Below are positions 46,131 through 57,323 of a DNA stretch of 64,000 nt, one piece after another. The stretch is taken from positions 24,874,863 through 24,938,862 of the forward strand of contig OX344761.1 in the NCBI GenBank assembly GCA_947034895.1, given 5' to 3'. Both the position numbers and the translations under genes were made by a program. Under the pieces are notes generated by a model, which did no database searches, was not told where the DNA came from, and was given only the letters and a program-made list of their open reading frames with translations. Position 1 is the first letter of the stretch; the number at the start of each line of letters is the position of its first letter. This stretch comes from Rhytidiadelphus loreus. Taxonomy: Eukaryota; Streptophyta; Bryopsida; Hypnales; Hylocomiaceae.

Positions 46131-46354
46131 CCCATAAATGATATGGAGGACGTTTTTCAGCCGATGAATGACAAAGAATCTCTCCATGTGGGACAAAAGT
46201 GTAACTATTCATCCTCCAAATTTTGTGTGAAAAGGGAACGTCTTCTATTATAGTAGATTGTATTCCAATGAGTGCTTTTTCATTTTTTTAAGCCAACAAT
46301 TCACACAGTTCTAGAACAGTTGATTTCCATGGTGACCAACTCGTCATTTAAGGG
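46131..46354. mobile_element. TTAA-flanked MITE, copy 2
   Basis: 224 bp with ends CCCATAAATGA and TCATTTAAGGG, flanked by TTAA at 46127-46130 and 46355-46358. Same length and order as the copy at 8766-8989, in the same orientation, with scattered substitutions and small indels. Confidence 0.8.
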
Positions 46355-46574
46355 TTAAAGGATGAATGGGTGACCTTGGAAATCATCCTTTTTCATTACT
46401 GTGTGAATCATTGGTTTAAGAAATAGCAATAGCACTCATTGGAAGTCAATCTATTGGAGAAGACTTTCCCTTTTCACAACAAAATTTTGAGAATGAGTAG
46501 TTGCACTTTTGTCCTATTAGAAGGATTCCTTTGTCATTCATCGGACACCAAATGTCCATATAAATGTTTAAGGG
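46355..46574. mobile_element. TTAA-flanked MITE, copy 3, inverted and adjoining copy 2
   Basis: The sequence is an inverted, more diverged copy of the neighbouring element. Blocks such as AGCACTCATTGGAAGTCAAT, TTCCCTTTTCACA and TTTGTCATTCATCGG are complements of parts of copy 2. It begins at the TTAA that ends copy 2 and runs to about TTTAAGGG at 46567-46574, where the outer TTAA has decayed to ATAA. Together copies 2 and 3 form a large imperfect inverted repeat. Confidence 0.65.
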
Positions 46575-49500
46575 ATAAATGACGCGCCCCCATGTAGTCA
46601 CTAAAATTGCTCTTGTTCTTGGACCAAAAGGTGCATTCTTTTAATTATTTCAATAGTGAAAATGAAGTCATCCATCAACCACTTTATGGCCTCAGTGTCC
46701 TTGAGTTGATCTAATTTGTGATTGCATTCTTTGGAATAATTATCCACTAAGGTAGACCAACCCAATTTTAGCCCCTACTTCTGATCCCAATTCCATTTAG
46801 AAAAACATCCAAATCCATTCATTTTTCTAACAAAATCAATGAATTTATGCTTACAATGAGTAATGTGTCAATCCTTTATTGATGAGTACTTAAGGCAGTT
46901 ATGGGACATTTATGACTCTGTTCTATGGGCGATTTTGTAATTTCAAAGCAAACCACTTTAGAAATTCACATAAATTAAAAAATTTATAGTAAAATTATAA
47001 TTCCACTTGGATTTGCTTTGTGAAACATGTACACACCTTTGAAAAATATGTGCTCCTCTTAGGGTTGGCCACAAGATATTTGAATTGCAAATCAAGGTGG
47101 TAATAGGCTCATCTCCCTTATGCAATTTGTATATTGACCATCTATATAGCTATCTTTTCACTTTTAGAATAGATGGTTTATAATTAGAACTTGGAATTTA
47201 TATCAATGGAAGTGCGTCCAAAAGTACTTCAAATAGAGGCAATTTTATTTTAAGTTAGACATTGAACAACCAAAATACATCCCACTAAAAAGTTGGATGA
47301 AAAATAGGAAATGTAGATGCCTTGATAAATCAAGCAAAATCATGCCAATAACATGACTTTTGACTTGCTTGGAGTACAAACAATGTAATTTTACTTGCTA
47401 GGAGTGTTAGTTAAGTGACTTGAGGTTCAAATCACCTTGTGAGAGATACCTTGAGTTTGAAGTAGTCTACCCTAATCAACCAATCATATAAATGGAGAGT
47501 AGATGGACATTATTCATCAACTTCTTTAATACTTGTATCTAACTCTTGTTCTTGCCCTTGTCATTTTATCAAATTTTATCAATAAAAATCTAATTTCAAG
47601 ATCTTTAATTGTAGTTATTGCTCTAATTTTGTATTACAATAATTATTCTATTTTGAAAATTCACTTCAATTGAAATCTTGGTTTACCAAAGAGATGTGTC
47701 TCCAAAGCTTACAAGGAAATTTTTGACTTCTTATTTGAATCTCTTTACTTCTCGACACCAATTTTTATGTGTAAAATGAAGATGCCTATTTATACTAATC
47801 TTAAATATATTGATCCATATTGATAACATACTTCTGTTTAACTCTTTAGGAACTAGAAGGATAGTCCAAATTTCTTTGTGAAGATGAATTATAATATGTA
47901 ACTTAGAATAATAACTTAATGACAATTCTCAAGAAATAGTTATAAAATATGATCCATAAATCATAACCATAAGGTAAGATCAAATACTACACTAACCAAT
48001 ATTTTTCAATTAAATTAAAATTTGAAATTTGAAATTCCTTTTGAAATCAATTTTACATTGTCCAAAAGAATTTTCTCATGTAAGTTCAAAATATTAAGTT
48101 CTCATTATAATTTTTTTAGTTATTTTGTTTTATTTATTTATCCAAGTTGTATGTGAAAAAGGTTAATTCTTAAGGCTAGACCTACAAGTACCCTTTGAAT
48201 TATAGAATATTTGCAAAAAGAAATTCTTCAAAATCTATATTGCACAAATGTTTAAGACACACAAGAATCTTCAAAAAAATAGTTGGATGAAAAAAAACAA
48301 TTTTATATGATTGGAATGCATTTGCATTCATCCGTTGTTCAAAAGTTGAATGTCTTGTCCTTAAAGGGTTAGTGAAAAAAGTTTGACAAATCCATGGTCC
48401 TAGCTAGGATGGATTTGGCAAAACGTTGCTCGTAAAAAACTTGAGAAGATCTTCATTTCAAAAGGAATCAAATTTTGGTAACCTTGTTGCACAAAATAAA
48501 AGAATTTTTTTTCTAGTTGCTAATGCATTATTCTTTTGTCAAAGTTCTTAACTATATATTGTACATTTCTATAGTAGATTATTAGAATTTTGTAATACTA
48601 AATTTCAATAAATCACTATTATTTCCCATATTTGCTGAATGCAATAGAACATGGTAGGTTTTCAATTTCTTTCTATGATGACATCTTGATCTCTTAAAGA
48701 TTAATTTTAGGATATAAACTTGAATGCTTATTCATATGACTTTAGATATAGTTACTATATTTTTAAGAAGAACAACTAAAAACTACCATTTGTTATTCAC
48801 AAGTTCTCTATTTTGTGAGGATGTTTGAGAAGCTATTGTGGCCCACTTTATAAAGAAGGAAGACAAAGAACAACAAGCAAACGATGGACTTTGCCATTAC
48901 ATGATTTTCTGCAATAGTTACAATTGCGAGTTCCTTGACATTTCCTTGCGTCGAGAACTTTGCCACGCAGCCCATTGACGTGGTCGAGAGACGACCACGT
49001 CAGCAGGTATAAAAAAAAATATTTCTTTTGTAATAAAAAAAATTAATATTTTTTATTCTTCATTTTAATATTTTAATTTAATTTTTAATTTTTTAATTTT
49101 TAATTTAGACCACACAGGCTGGTTCTTAGCAACGGGAACCAGCCTGAAACGGCCCTCTCGAAGGCTTGATTCCCATCTAATGACTCAGGTTCTCTATCTT
49201 CTTGAATTGATTGTTTTTTGTGTTTTTTTCAAGTAAAAAATCCTCCAATATATAACATGCAATAATCCTCTCTACATTGAGAAGGTATTACACTTTACTA
49301 AATACGTGGTAGGGACTGATTAGTCAATTCAACAATTAAGGTTGGTTGAGGAGCCATATGAGACAATTTTGTTCATTATAGGGGGGGCCTTTTCAAGGAT
49401 GCAAGAGGGGATTGTGTCAATAGTAAACAATAGAGGTTGTCACACCTTCTTCTCTCCATTCTCAATCTTCAAAGAATGAGGATGTGACACTTTCTCCTTG

Positions 49501-50159
49501 AATTATAGAGGGCCTATTCTTTGCAGATTGAAGAAGTTTTTTTCTTTTCCTTTGGAAGTTAAGAATGGGTGTGAAGAAGTTTTTGTGCACAAAGTTTTCA
49601 ATGCTTTGCTTCTCGCTTTTACTCTATTTACTAATTTTACCCCGATTGTCATTCCATTCTCCATTCTCATTTTTCATAGGACACAAAAGGGATGTGTCAC
49701 TCTTCTTTTTACTCCATACCTTCTCATTCTTCATAGAAGTTGCATTCTTGGAGAAGGTGTGACAACCCCTATTGATATGCAAAAGGAAGTAGTTTTTTTT
49801 TTTTTTTTTTTCCTAACAAATGGTTATGTGACTTTTCTTTCAAGAAGGTTTTAAGTTTCGTGGCTCCTTCATTTTGAGGGTTTGAATTGAAAGAGTCCGA
49901 TTTTGAATATGCAATTTTTGTATGCAATTTTTATATGTGTTGGCTCTGCACAGTGGATGAAATGAGGTTTTAGAAACATTGTGGCAACAATGTGTAGGGT
50001 CATCATTATAGTCTAGCATTTCTTAATGTATTTACTTTTTTTTTCTGTAGGTTTGAAGTTGCCCAATTTTTTTTTTTGTTTTGAAATTGGGCATTTAATT
50101 GCCTTTTAAAGAAATCCTGGAAGGAAGTGCAGAGGATGGCAGTGAGAATCTTGAGATTT
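46575..50159. other. AT-rich intergenic, no gene seen
   Basis: No convincing coding frame. Around 47165-47420 short blocks (TATAATTAGAACTTGGAATTT; AAAAGTACTTCAAATAGA) recall the repeat family of 20.5 kb in reverse orientation. The frame at 49498-49854 is T-rich and ends in a poly-T tract; I treat it as chance. Confidence 0.4.
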
Positions 50160-50639
50160 CATCCCCCTGTCTTCATCCGTTGAGACCCCTTCATCCAACC
50201 AGCCTCCTTCATCCGTCCAAGTGTGATTAACGTCTGGTTCCAGGGTCACCGGTGCCCGTGCCCACCCGTTCCCCTCGCTCCTTTTGCGTTCCCGTGACTC
50301 TTGTGGGTTCAGAGTTCACGGCAGCGTCGCCAGAAACTCTTTCAGCGTGTGCGTTCTGCGCCGCGGTCCTGCTCTCCCAGATTGGTGAGTGTTATTACCA
50401 CGCCCTCAATTTCTATGCCATCGAAGCAGTTACGAACACCAGCGCCTCGCGCTTCTCGTTCTTCTGAGCAATTTCGTGGCGGTTTTGGTGCTGTATTGCG
50501 ATTAGGGTCAGGGAATTAGGTCAAATGCATCAGGCGACTTGGTTTTGTCGAATTTTGCGCGCTTGTAGGACCACGGGTGTTCGTTGAGGTGAAATTGAGA
50601 GTTACCGAGGGTATCTTAGACTTTGGACGAGGGTGAGAG

Positions 50640-50656
50640 TTTAGGGTTTAGGGTTT
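50640..50656 (+). promoter_or_regulatory. Telo-box-like repeats upstream of NSA2
   Basis: TTTAGGGTTTAGGGTTT lies about 180 bp before the NSA2 start codon. AAACCCTA telo-boxes near the transcription start are a known shared element of plant ribosomal-protein and ribosome-biogenesis genes. The position fits that role; function is inferred. Confidence 0.6.
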
Positions 50657-50831
50657 TTGATGTTGGTGGCCTTCAGAGGCTGGCAGGCATCAGGCTGTGT
50701 GACACCGGTATTATTGCGCTATTCCGGATTTTAAACGTTTGATTTTTTGTTAGAGCAGACAGACAGGAGGCGGTGGAGGGCTTCAAGGCGGGAAGGATTT
50801 TTAGTGTTTAGCGCTCAGAGTATTTGTCAAC

Positions 50832-52756
50832 ATGGTAATTTTCTCGCAGTCCTTTCTTTTCGCACGGGTTCGGAGTTAAAATTCTATCAACATGAGGGTT
50901 CGCAATTTTAGTTAGTTAATTAGTCTTTTTGAGACGTACTGAATTAGGGTGATTGTGCATGTTGAGAATTGCAGCCGCAGGGAGATCATATCGACTTGCA
51001 TCAGAAGCGACATGGGTATCGTCCGGATTACTTCGAGAGGAAGCGCAAGAAAGATGCGCGAGATAAGCACAAGAAGGCGGCCTTCGCCCAGAAGGTCCGA
51101 GTTTTTGCAATTCTAGGGGTTTACTTTTTTGGTTGTTTTTCGAATGGGTTTGACTCGTAAGCTTGTTCTGACTGTCGTTTGTTGTGGATTGCAGGCCTTG
51201 GGTATTAAGGGTAAGATGTACGCGAAGAAGCGGTACTCGGAGAAGGCTACCCTGAAAAAGACGTATGTTCAATAGCACATTGTATTATTTAGAATTTGGT
51301 TGCAATTCGTTTGTTTGTCGTTGTAAATTTATCTTTTTGTGTATCAACGTGATTGAGCCTAATTACACTTACCAATGTCTACAGATTGGCTATGCACTCG
51401 GAACGAACCAACCGACATAAAGCTGATGATCAGGTGCAAGATGGAGCTGTGCCCGCTTACCTCTTGGATCGTGAACAAACTGCTCGGGCAAAGGTATTGT
51501 CTTGGTGCATCTGTATTTTGGCACTTTGGACTGTGATAGCTGCAAATTGGAGTAAGCACGTTGTAATTCTAAAATGATTATCTTAGTTGTCTTAGTTGAG
51601 TTAATTCCGTGCACCTGAATTGATTAAAGTCTCGAAGGTGCAAAACGAATCGTTTTACTCTCTGAATCGGTTTTACATGAATGTGCAGGTTCTCAGCAAT
51701 ACGATTAAACAGAAACGGAAAGAGAAAGCTGGAAAGTGGGAGGTGCCCCTTCCTAAGGTGATCTAATCTATGGCCATTGATATCCGCTGTATTAAGTACT
51801 CAATCTCCTGATTCTATTTTCAGTAGTATACTACTCCTACACCACTACCTTTTTTTTGTGAAGGGAATTTGATCCTTCTTAGGTGCTCGTTGTCTCCGAT
51901 TGCTGTCATGGTATTTATAATGAGCTTCGTCCTTACGTAATGTGGTTCTTGTTGCGCAGGTGCGGCCCATTGCTGAAGATGAGATGTTCCGTGTGCTGAG
52001 GACGGGAAAAAGAAAATGTGAGTATCACACCTATCTAATCACACCTCGATTGATTTCCTTTTCTCTTCTGATATAATTAACTGTGTTTGAAGATCTCGTT
52101 TTCCCTACTATCGTCTTTAGCTTGCCTGCTACAGTCTTCACTCTTTTGAGTGGCCGCAACATGCTAATGTGTGTCATTGCTGTGGTGTTTTCAGCCAAGC
52201 AATGGAAACGAATGGTGACCAAGGTCACATTTGTTGGACCAGGCTTCACCCGCAAGCCTCCCAAGTACGAGCGTTTCATTAGGCCAATGGGACTTCGTTT
52301 CACCAAAGCCCATATTACACATCCTGAGTTGAAGTGCACTTTTAACTTAGATATTATTGGAGTTAAGAAGAATCCCAATGGCCCTATGTATACTTCCATG
52401 GGAGTTATCACGAAGGGTACCGTCATTGAGGTATTTTGGATTTTGACCTTTGTCAGTCTTCAGCACCTTCTCTGCAAAGGAATAGTACTTTTGTCGTTGT
52501 TCCATTCTGTAGATTGAATACCAAACAATTTCACATCCTTAACATTGCGACTATTATAGTGATCAGAATTGAGTATGATGAGTCTGATGAGTCGATTTAA
52601 GTTTCAATAGTAACCCGGGGGTTTGAATTTATGCAGGTGAACGTCAGTGAGTTGGGACTTGTGACACCTGCTGGTAAAGTCGTGTGGGGAAAATACGCTC
52701 AAGTTACAAACAATCCTGAGAACGATGGCTGTATCAACGGAGTATTACTTGTATAA
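50832..52756 (+). CDS. NSA2: Ribosome biogenesis protein NSA2 (eight exons, 260 aa)
   Basis: Nucleolar factor for 60S subunit assembly and 27S pre-rRNA processing; related in fold to eS8. Exons: 50832-50834 (only ATG), 50975-51094, 51195-51262, 51385-51493, 51689-51757, 51960-52017, 52195-52430, 52637-52756. All introns are GT..AG, phases agree, and the 260 residues equal the family length. The highly basic N-terminus starts [20 protein letters not shown]. The C-terminal part carries [20 protein letters not shown] and the eS8-like barrel ([20 protein letters not shown]) and ends with the usual [11 protein letters not shown]. Telo-box-like repeats upstream fit co-regulation with ribosome genes. 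The ATG-only first coding exon puts the start codon directly against a splice donor (ATG|GTAATT). Confidence 0.97.
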
Positions 52757-55572
52757 CATGGATAAGGATCAGGAGACCACAATCGAGCTTGCGTTGGCAC
52801 CAGGAACTGCTTTGAAGAGGTCTTAGGGTATTAACGTCGTATCATAGCGTATGTGGCCATCTTCAATCTGTTAGTTGACATCCAGCTCACCTGGAAGTCG
52901 CTCGTGGATTTCCATACACGTTTCTGCAAGTAGGTTACGTGTGAGAGATTTATCTTCAGATAGGTCGGGATTCGGATATATTACGAGAAATTCTTGATAC
53001 TTTTGCAATGTCATTTACGACAGAAGCTGTTTGTGCCTCCTAATTGGATTTTCTTGTCTTCAAATGAAACATCTGATTGCTTCTGTTGGCTACCTTACGA
53101 TTACCTGCAGACAAATTGTCAGAACAGTCATCTCGGTATCTGGGTTCTACAAATTATGAGAGATTTGTCGCTTCATTTCATGTCGTAAGGTAGGAACACC
53201 CATAAGCACCACACCCAAATCGTTATCCTAAATTAGACAATTACTGATTACGGGATCTAGACCTCCTAAACATTTGTTCATGTGCCGGTTTTAGATCATC
53301 CATCGACTAAACTTTACATAGGAGTCTTCAAAGTTTTTATTTAAGATATTCAAACAGTGCATTCTGTGGTGCATTGGAATCCTCATTCACTTCCCAACAA
53401 AACCAATTTAATACCTGGATATCTGCTCATCGTCAAATGTGGACATGTGGCCATTTTAATTGATTCCGAATCACGAATTCTCAGAATCGACTCACCAGAG
53501 TCCAGGAATTAAAGGATTGTTTGTGGTGTTCAATTGTGGAAGGAGGAAAGAAACTCTTATGAATCCTCTCCACGACGACCTTCGAGTCCACGTTGACGAC
53601 CATAGCCACAAGCAGCCATTTCCGAGGTCAACCTGCAACCCCTCCCTCCGCAGACTTATCTCGTTTCCCGTTCCCGAGCGTCCGAGAGCCTGCATTCTCA
53701 GGCTGCCTTTGATTTTTTGCTTTGAGATTGGCCAGCTAGCCTTCCAGAAACACGACTAGTGTTTCCGACCCTATCGTAGTGCAGCCGCAAAGCTGCAACA
53801 GGTTCTATTGCTCGCAATTGTACCTTCTTCACCACAGGAACCTACTCAACCTCAACTTTTCGCATTTCACTGTAGATGTAGCTTCTGTTAATGCCTATCA
53901 AGAATTCCGTATCAACCTTCTCACACACTATAGTCTATAGATGTACCTTGCGTCGACGAAAACCATGCAACTGGCCTCCTCCCTTCGGTCCAGATTCCAG
54001 AGCCAACTAATAACTGGAACCCACAAACGATAAGTTTTGTCAGAGCTGACCCGCAAATTAAGAAGGGCAATATCAGATTCACATTCCACCACTAGAGAAA
54101 AGAAGAAGTGAGTTGTCCCCAATCGCGGCGCGAGAATCCCGAGGTCAAAGACACCCTACTTATTCTATCAGTGGCCATTCTCAAGATTCATGGCGCCCAC
54201 AAAGTAATGCTACCACTGCAAACACAAAGTGCCAACCACGAAACACGTCGTAGCAATCCAGTCGGTCTGTCGATGTCCGCGACACCACCGATCGCAAAAA
54301 ATCAGCAGCCACGGCCGGACGTAGAGGCCCAGCGAAGCTCATCATCACAAGCCCAGTGGCTCGCCATAGTTGGATTCAGCCGCAACAAACCCCACCTCAC
54401 AAACGATCACCCGCCGTGAGAACGCGCGCGCCATCAAATCTCGAAGACTGCAACACCAGACAGGCAGAGACAGGGACCCCACGAAGAAGCTGGAAACCTC
54501 TTGCGAACCTCAACGCCCGGCCACCGAACCCTAACTCTGACTAAAACACTTAAAAAAACTGACCGCAATAAACCATTCCACCGGCAAAACAGTGTCACCG
54601 ACGGTCTCGCAGACGCCCAACACAGACCAGGAACGAAGATTCAGCAGCACGGATTCCATTGAATCCACTCAGGTGGGGGCAGATATGGCAGAAAGGCAGC
54701 ATCTTCGGAACCAACAAAACCGAATTCGCACGTGAAAAACAAGGCATTGCCATTGACTGAGAGAGGGCCCACTTCAAATATGCAAAAGAAATCTTTTTTA
54801 TTTAAAAATTTGGAAAAATGAGTGAATGTTCTCGAGTGGCAAGCGGCCAGCTCAGCTACTGCAGCGATTAACGCGTTCCCGTCATATACGTGGCACGCAA
54901 CTGAAGCGTCCAAAACCTGATGAAGCCCAAAGGAAAGTGCCCGCGCTGCTCCAACTGAATTCAAATTAAGACATTTCCAGGGCTACAAGATTCGGGTCGC
55001 GAATTCAATTGCCTTCATAAGTCGGAAATGATATGGAAGAGCGCAATTGCAAAAGTCGCAGCGCAGTAAAGGAAACTCCAACAACAAAATGAAGCCGCAG
55101 TCCGCTTCGGAAGGGGCTTTAGATTGAAAGGCTTTTCGTAGGTTTGAATTTCGGGTTTTGGGTTTTTCCTTGCGATTGAGCTGCATTCAATTGCAACTGC
55201 GTAACTTCAATTCGAGTACATGCGTAGTTTCAATTCAATTTTAGTGGATTTAGGGTGAGCTTGTTCGCAGCTCACGTTACGGACGGTCTAAAGGAGTGGC
55301 TCTTTGGTGGCGGAAGAGATTCTCAATCCACTCGTTTTGGGTTGCGACTGGCGAACAAATTCAACAGGGTGATCGGAGAATTATTTCTTCAATTGAAATT
55401 AGTTTGCAGCTACAGAGCGGTGAATCAATTGAATCAAAATTGGAGCGATCGAATTCAATTCGCGAGATCGCAAGTACTTTTTCGTCAAGCTTCCGGGAGA
55501 TCTCTAATTATTGGACAAATTCTATTCAAGTAATTAACCCAACGCGGCGGTGTTGAAATTGGCCTCGAGATT
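52757..55572. other. Intergenic: NSA2 3' region and ERF promoter, no gene seen
   Basis: Open frames on both strands between 53.4 and 55.5 kb do not resemble known proteins. A minus-strand frame at 54641-54964 has moderately protein-like composition but starts with TTG and has no splice partner. The last 300 bases before 55573 probably include the ERF leader. Confidence 0.35.
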
Positions 55573-57323
55573 ATGATTCTCGTCATGCCACCAATGTCAG
55601 ACCCTTCAGAATTCAACCCGGAAATCTCCCGACCTCCGGATTCCGCCATTCCGCGTCAATCGTCGTTGTCACGCCCTCGCGGCATGCCGAATCCAGTTTC
55701 TGAAGTTACAATGATGGTGCAAGCGCTCGCGGCCGCAGGTCAAGGCCACAGCCAAAGCGCGGCGTCTCGTGACAACACCGTCGAGGCGTCGCGAATGATA
55801 TCCACGACGCAAGGTCCTTACTCGGAGTACAGGGACATAAGCCGCGCGTCCGCGATGCCATGGCGACCCATCCAAGACTGGAGCAACAGGGAGGCGCACA
55901 GCCCGATCACCTTCACTCAACAAAATTCAAGTTCCCCACCCGGCGATCTCCCGCATTGCTCTCCGCAAGAAGGTACCTACCAAACGAACCCTCCTCCCCT
56001 GTTGCGAACGTTGCGTTGCTTCTTTGGTTTTTTCGAAGAGGCTTCGAGTGTCTTCCAAGACAAGTATGCGCTTTTCTATATTGTTTTTTTTTGTAAATAA
56101 AGTTTATGGGTGTGGGACCCTGTTTAATTTATTACTGAATGCGTGTATTTCCGGTTTTACTGCTTTGTAAGCAACATCCGGGCGATTTCTATCTTTATGC
56201 GCTACCCTATGGGCGTTCACTTTTGCCTTTCTTTCATCACAAGCTTAGTCTAGGCACATTGACAAGGATCGTCGCAACAATCCCTGCCTTGTGATCGAGT
56301 TTGGAACTGTCTTTCAATTCTTAACCTTTCTTGCGCAATCTGATCCCTGTGACGATGCTCGATTTCGTCTCTTGATTAGTGTTTCCAACTTCATTTCGTT
56401 TTGGTTGTTTAATAGCAGAGTTGGGGATGCAAAGGAGCGGGTACAACCACGAGCCGGGGTTTGAGCCTGGGAGTACGCACCCGGCGCACGCCAGCCATAG
56501 CCAGCAGCAGGAGCAGGAGCCAGGCAGCTCCTCCTCCAAGAAGCGCAAGTACCGCGGCGTGCGCCAGCGCCCATGGGGAAAATGGGCAGCGGAGATTCGC
56601 GATCCGAAGAAAGCCGCGCGCGTCTGGCTGGGCACCTACGACACCGCGGAGGAAGCCGCGCAGGCGTACGACAACGCGGCGAAGGAATTTCGCGGATTAC
56701 GAGCCAAGCTCAACTTCCCAGACGGGATCCACCAGGGCGTGGGCTCTTCATCACGAACTTCGTCACGCACTGCGCGCACAACAGTCGCAACCCCAACGCC
56801 GTCACTTCCACCCCCACCCCCAATCGTGGAGTCTCGTCACCACCACCAAGTCGCTGAGTCTTGGCCGAATTCACCGTCGCGCGCGTCCTCCAGCGCGGAC
56901 TCTTACTCTGAATCGGCGCCGTTCTCAGCCCCTTCGCACTACTCGAGCTACTTACAACCCGATTTCTCCTGGCAACAGCAACAGCAACAGCAACAGCAAT
57001 ACCACAATCCAAACGTCTACCCAGATTTGCATGGCGTGTACTCTCAAGGCCCTGAGTATTACTCCAACACGGTGGACGCATTCTCTTCGACTTCCGCGCC
57101 CTTCGTGACGCCTTCGTACCGATCTCACGACGATGGTTACGCGACCACGGCGCCTCTTGGCTCCCAATACTCCAATTACGAGGACTTGCGAAGCGCCAGT
57201 GCACCCGAGCTTTCGTATGAGCAAATCTTCGAGCAGCAGTCGCAGGAGGACGCTAATCAATGGCAACAGAATCCGGGGAGCCTCTCACCAGGGTACGATT
57301 TCCCATTCTATCGCAGACATTAA
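55573..57323 (+). CDS. AP2/ERF transcription factor, group X (ABR1-like), two exons
   Basis: Nuclear DNA-binding regulator of the ethylene-response-factor family, binding GCC-box-like sites. Exons 55573-55972 and 56419-57323 join in phase 1 to give 434 residues. The single AP2 domain is at about 177-236 ([20 protein letters not shown], then [18 protein letters not shown]), with the Ala and Asp (WAAEI, RDP) typical of ERF rather than DREB members. The first exon carries [12 protein letters not shown], like the N-terminal motif of group X ERFs (ABR1, ERF108-112 type), which supports the two-exon model. The C-terminal half is rich in Ser, Pro and Tyr, with a run of ten Gln encoded by CAA/CAG repeats at about 56971-56999. 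If the first exon is unused, an internal ATG at 56427 would give about 299 residues. Confidence 0.93.

Noticed and set aside
49498..49854. 118-codon plus-strand frame
   Set aside because: Its composition is T-rich, it runs through a poly-T tract, and there is no domain or splice signal support.
54641..54964. Minus-strand frame with protein-like composition upstream of the ERF gene
   Set aside because: TTG start, no in-frame ATG near the start, no splice partner and no family likeness.
56461..57108. Long frames in other phases over the ERF gene (56461-57108 plus, 56710-57204 minus)
   Set aside because: They are by-products of the GC-rich codon bias of the ERF coding sequence, which carries the AP2 domain.
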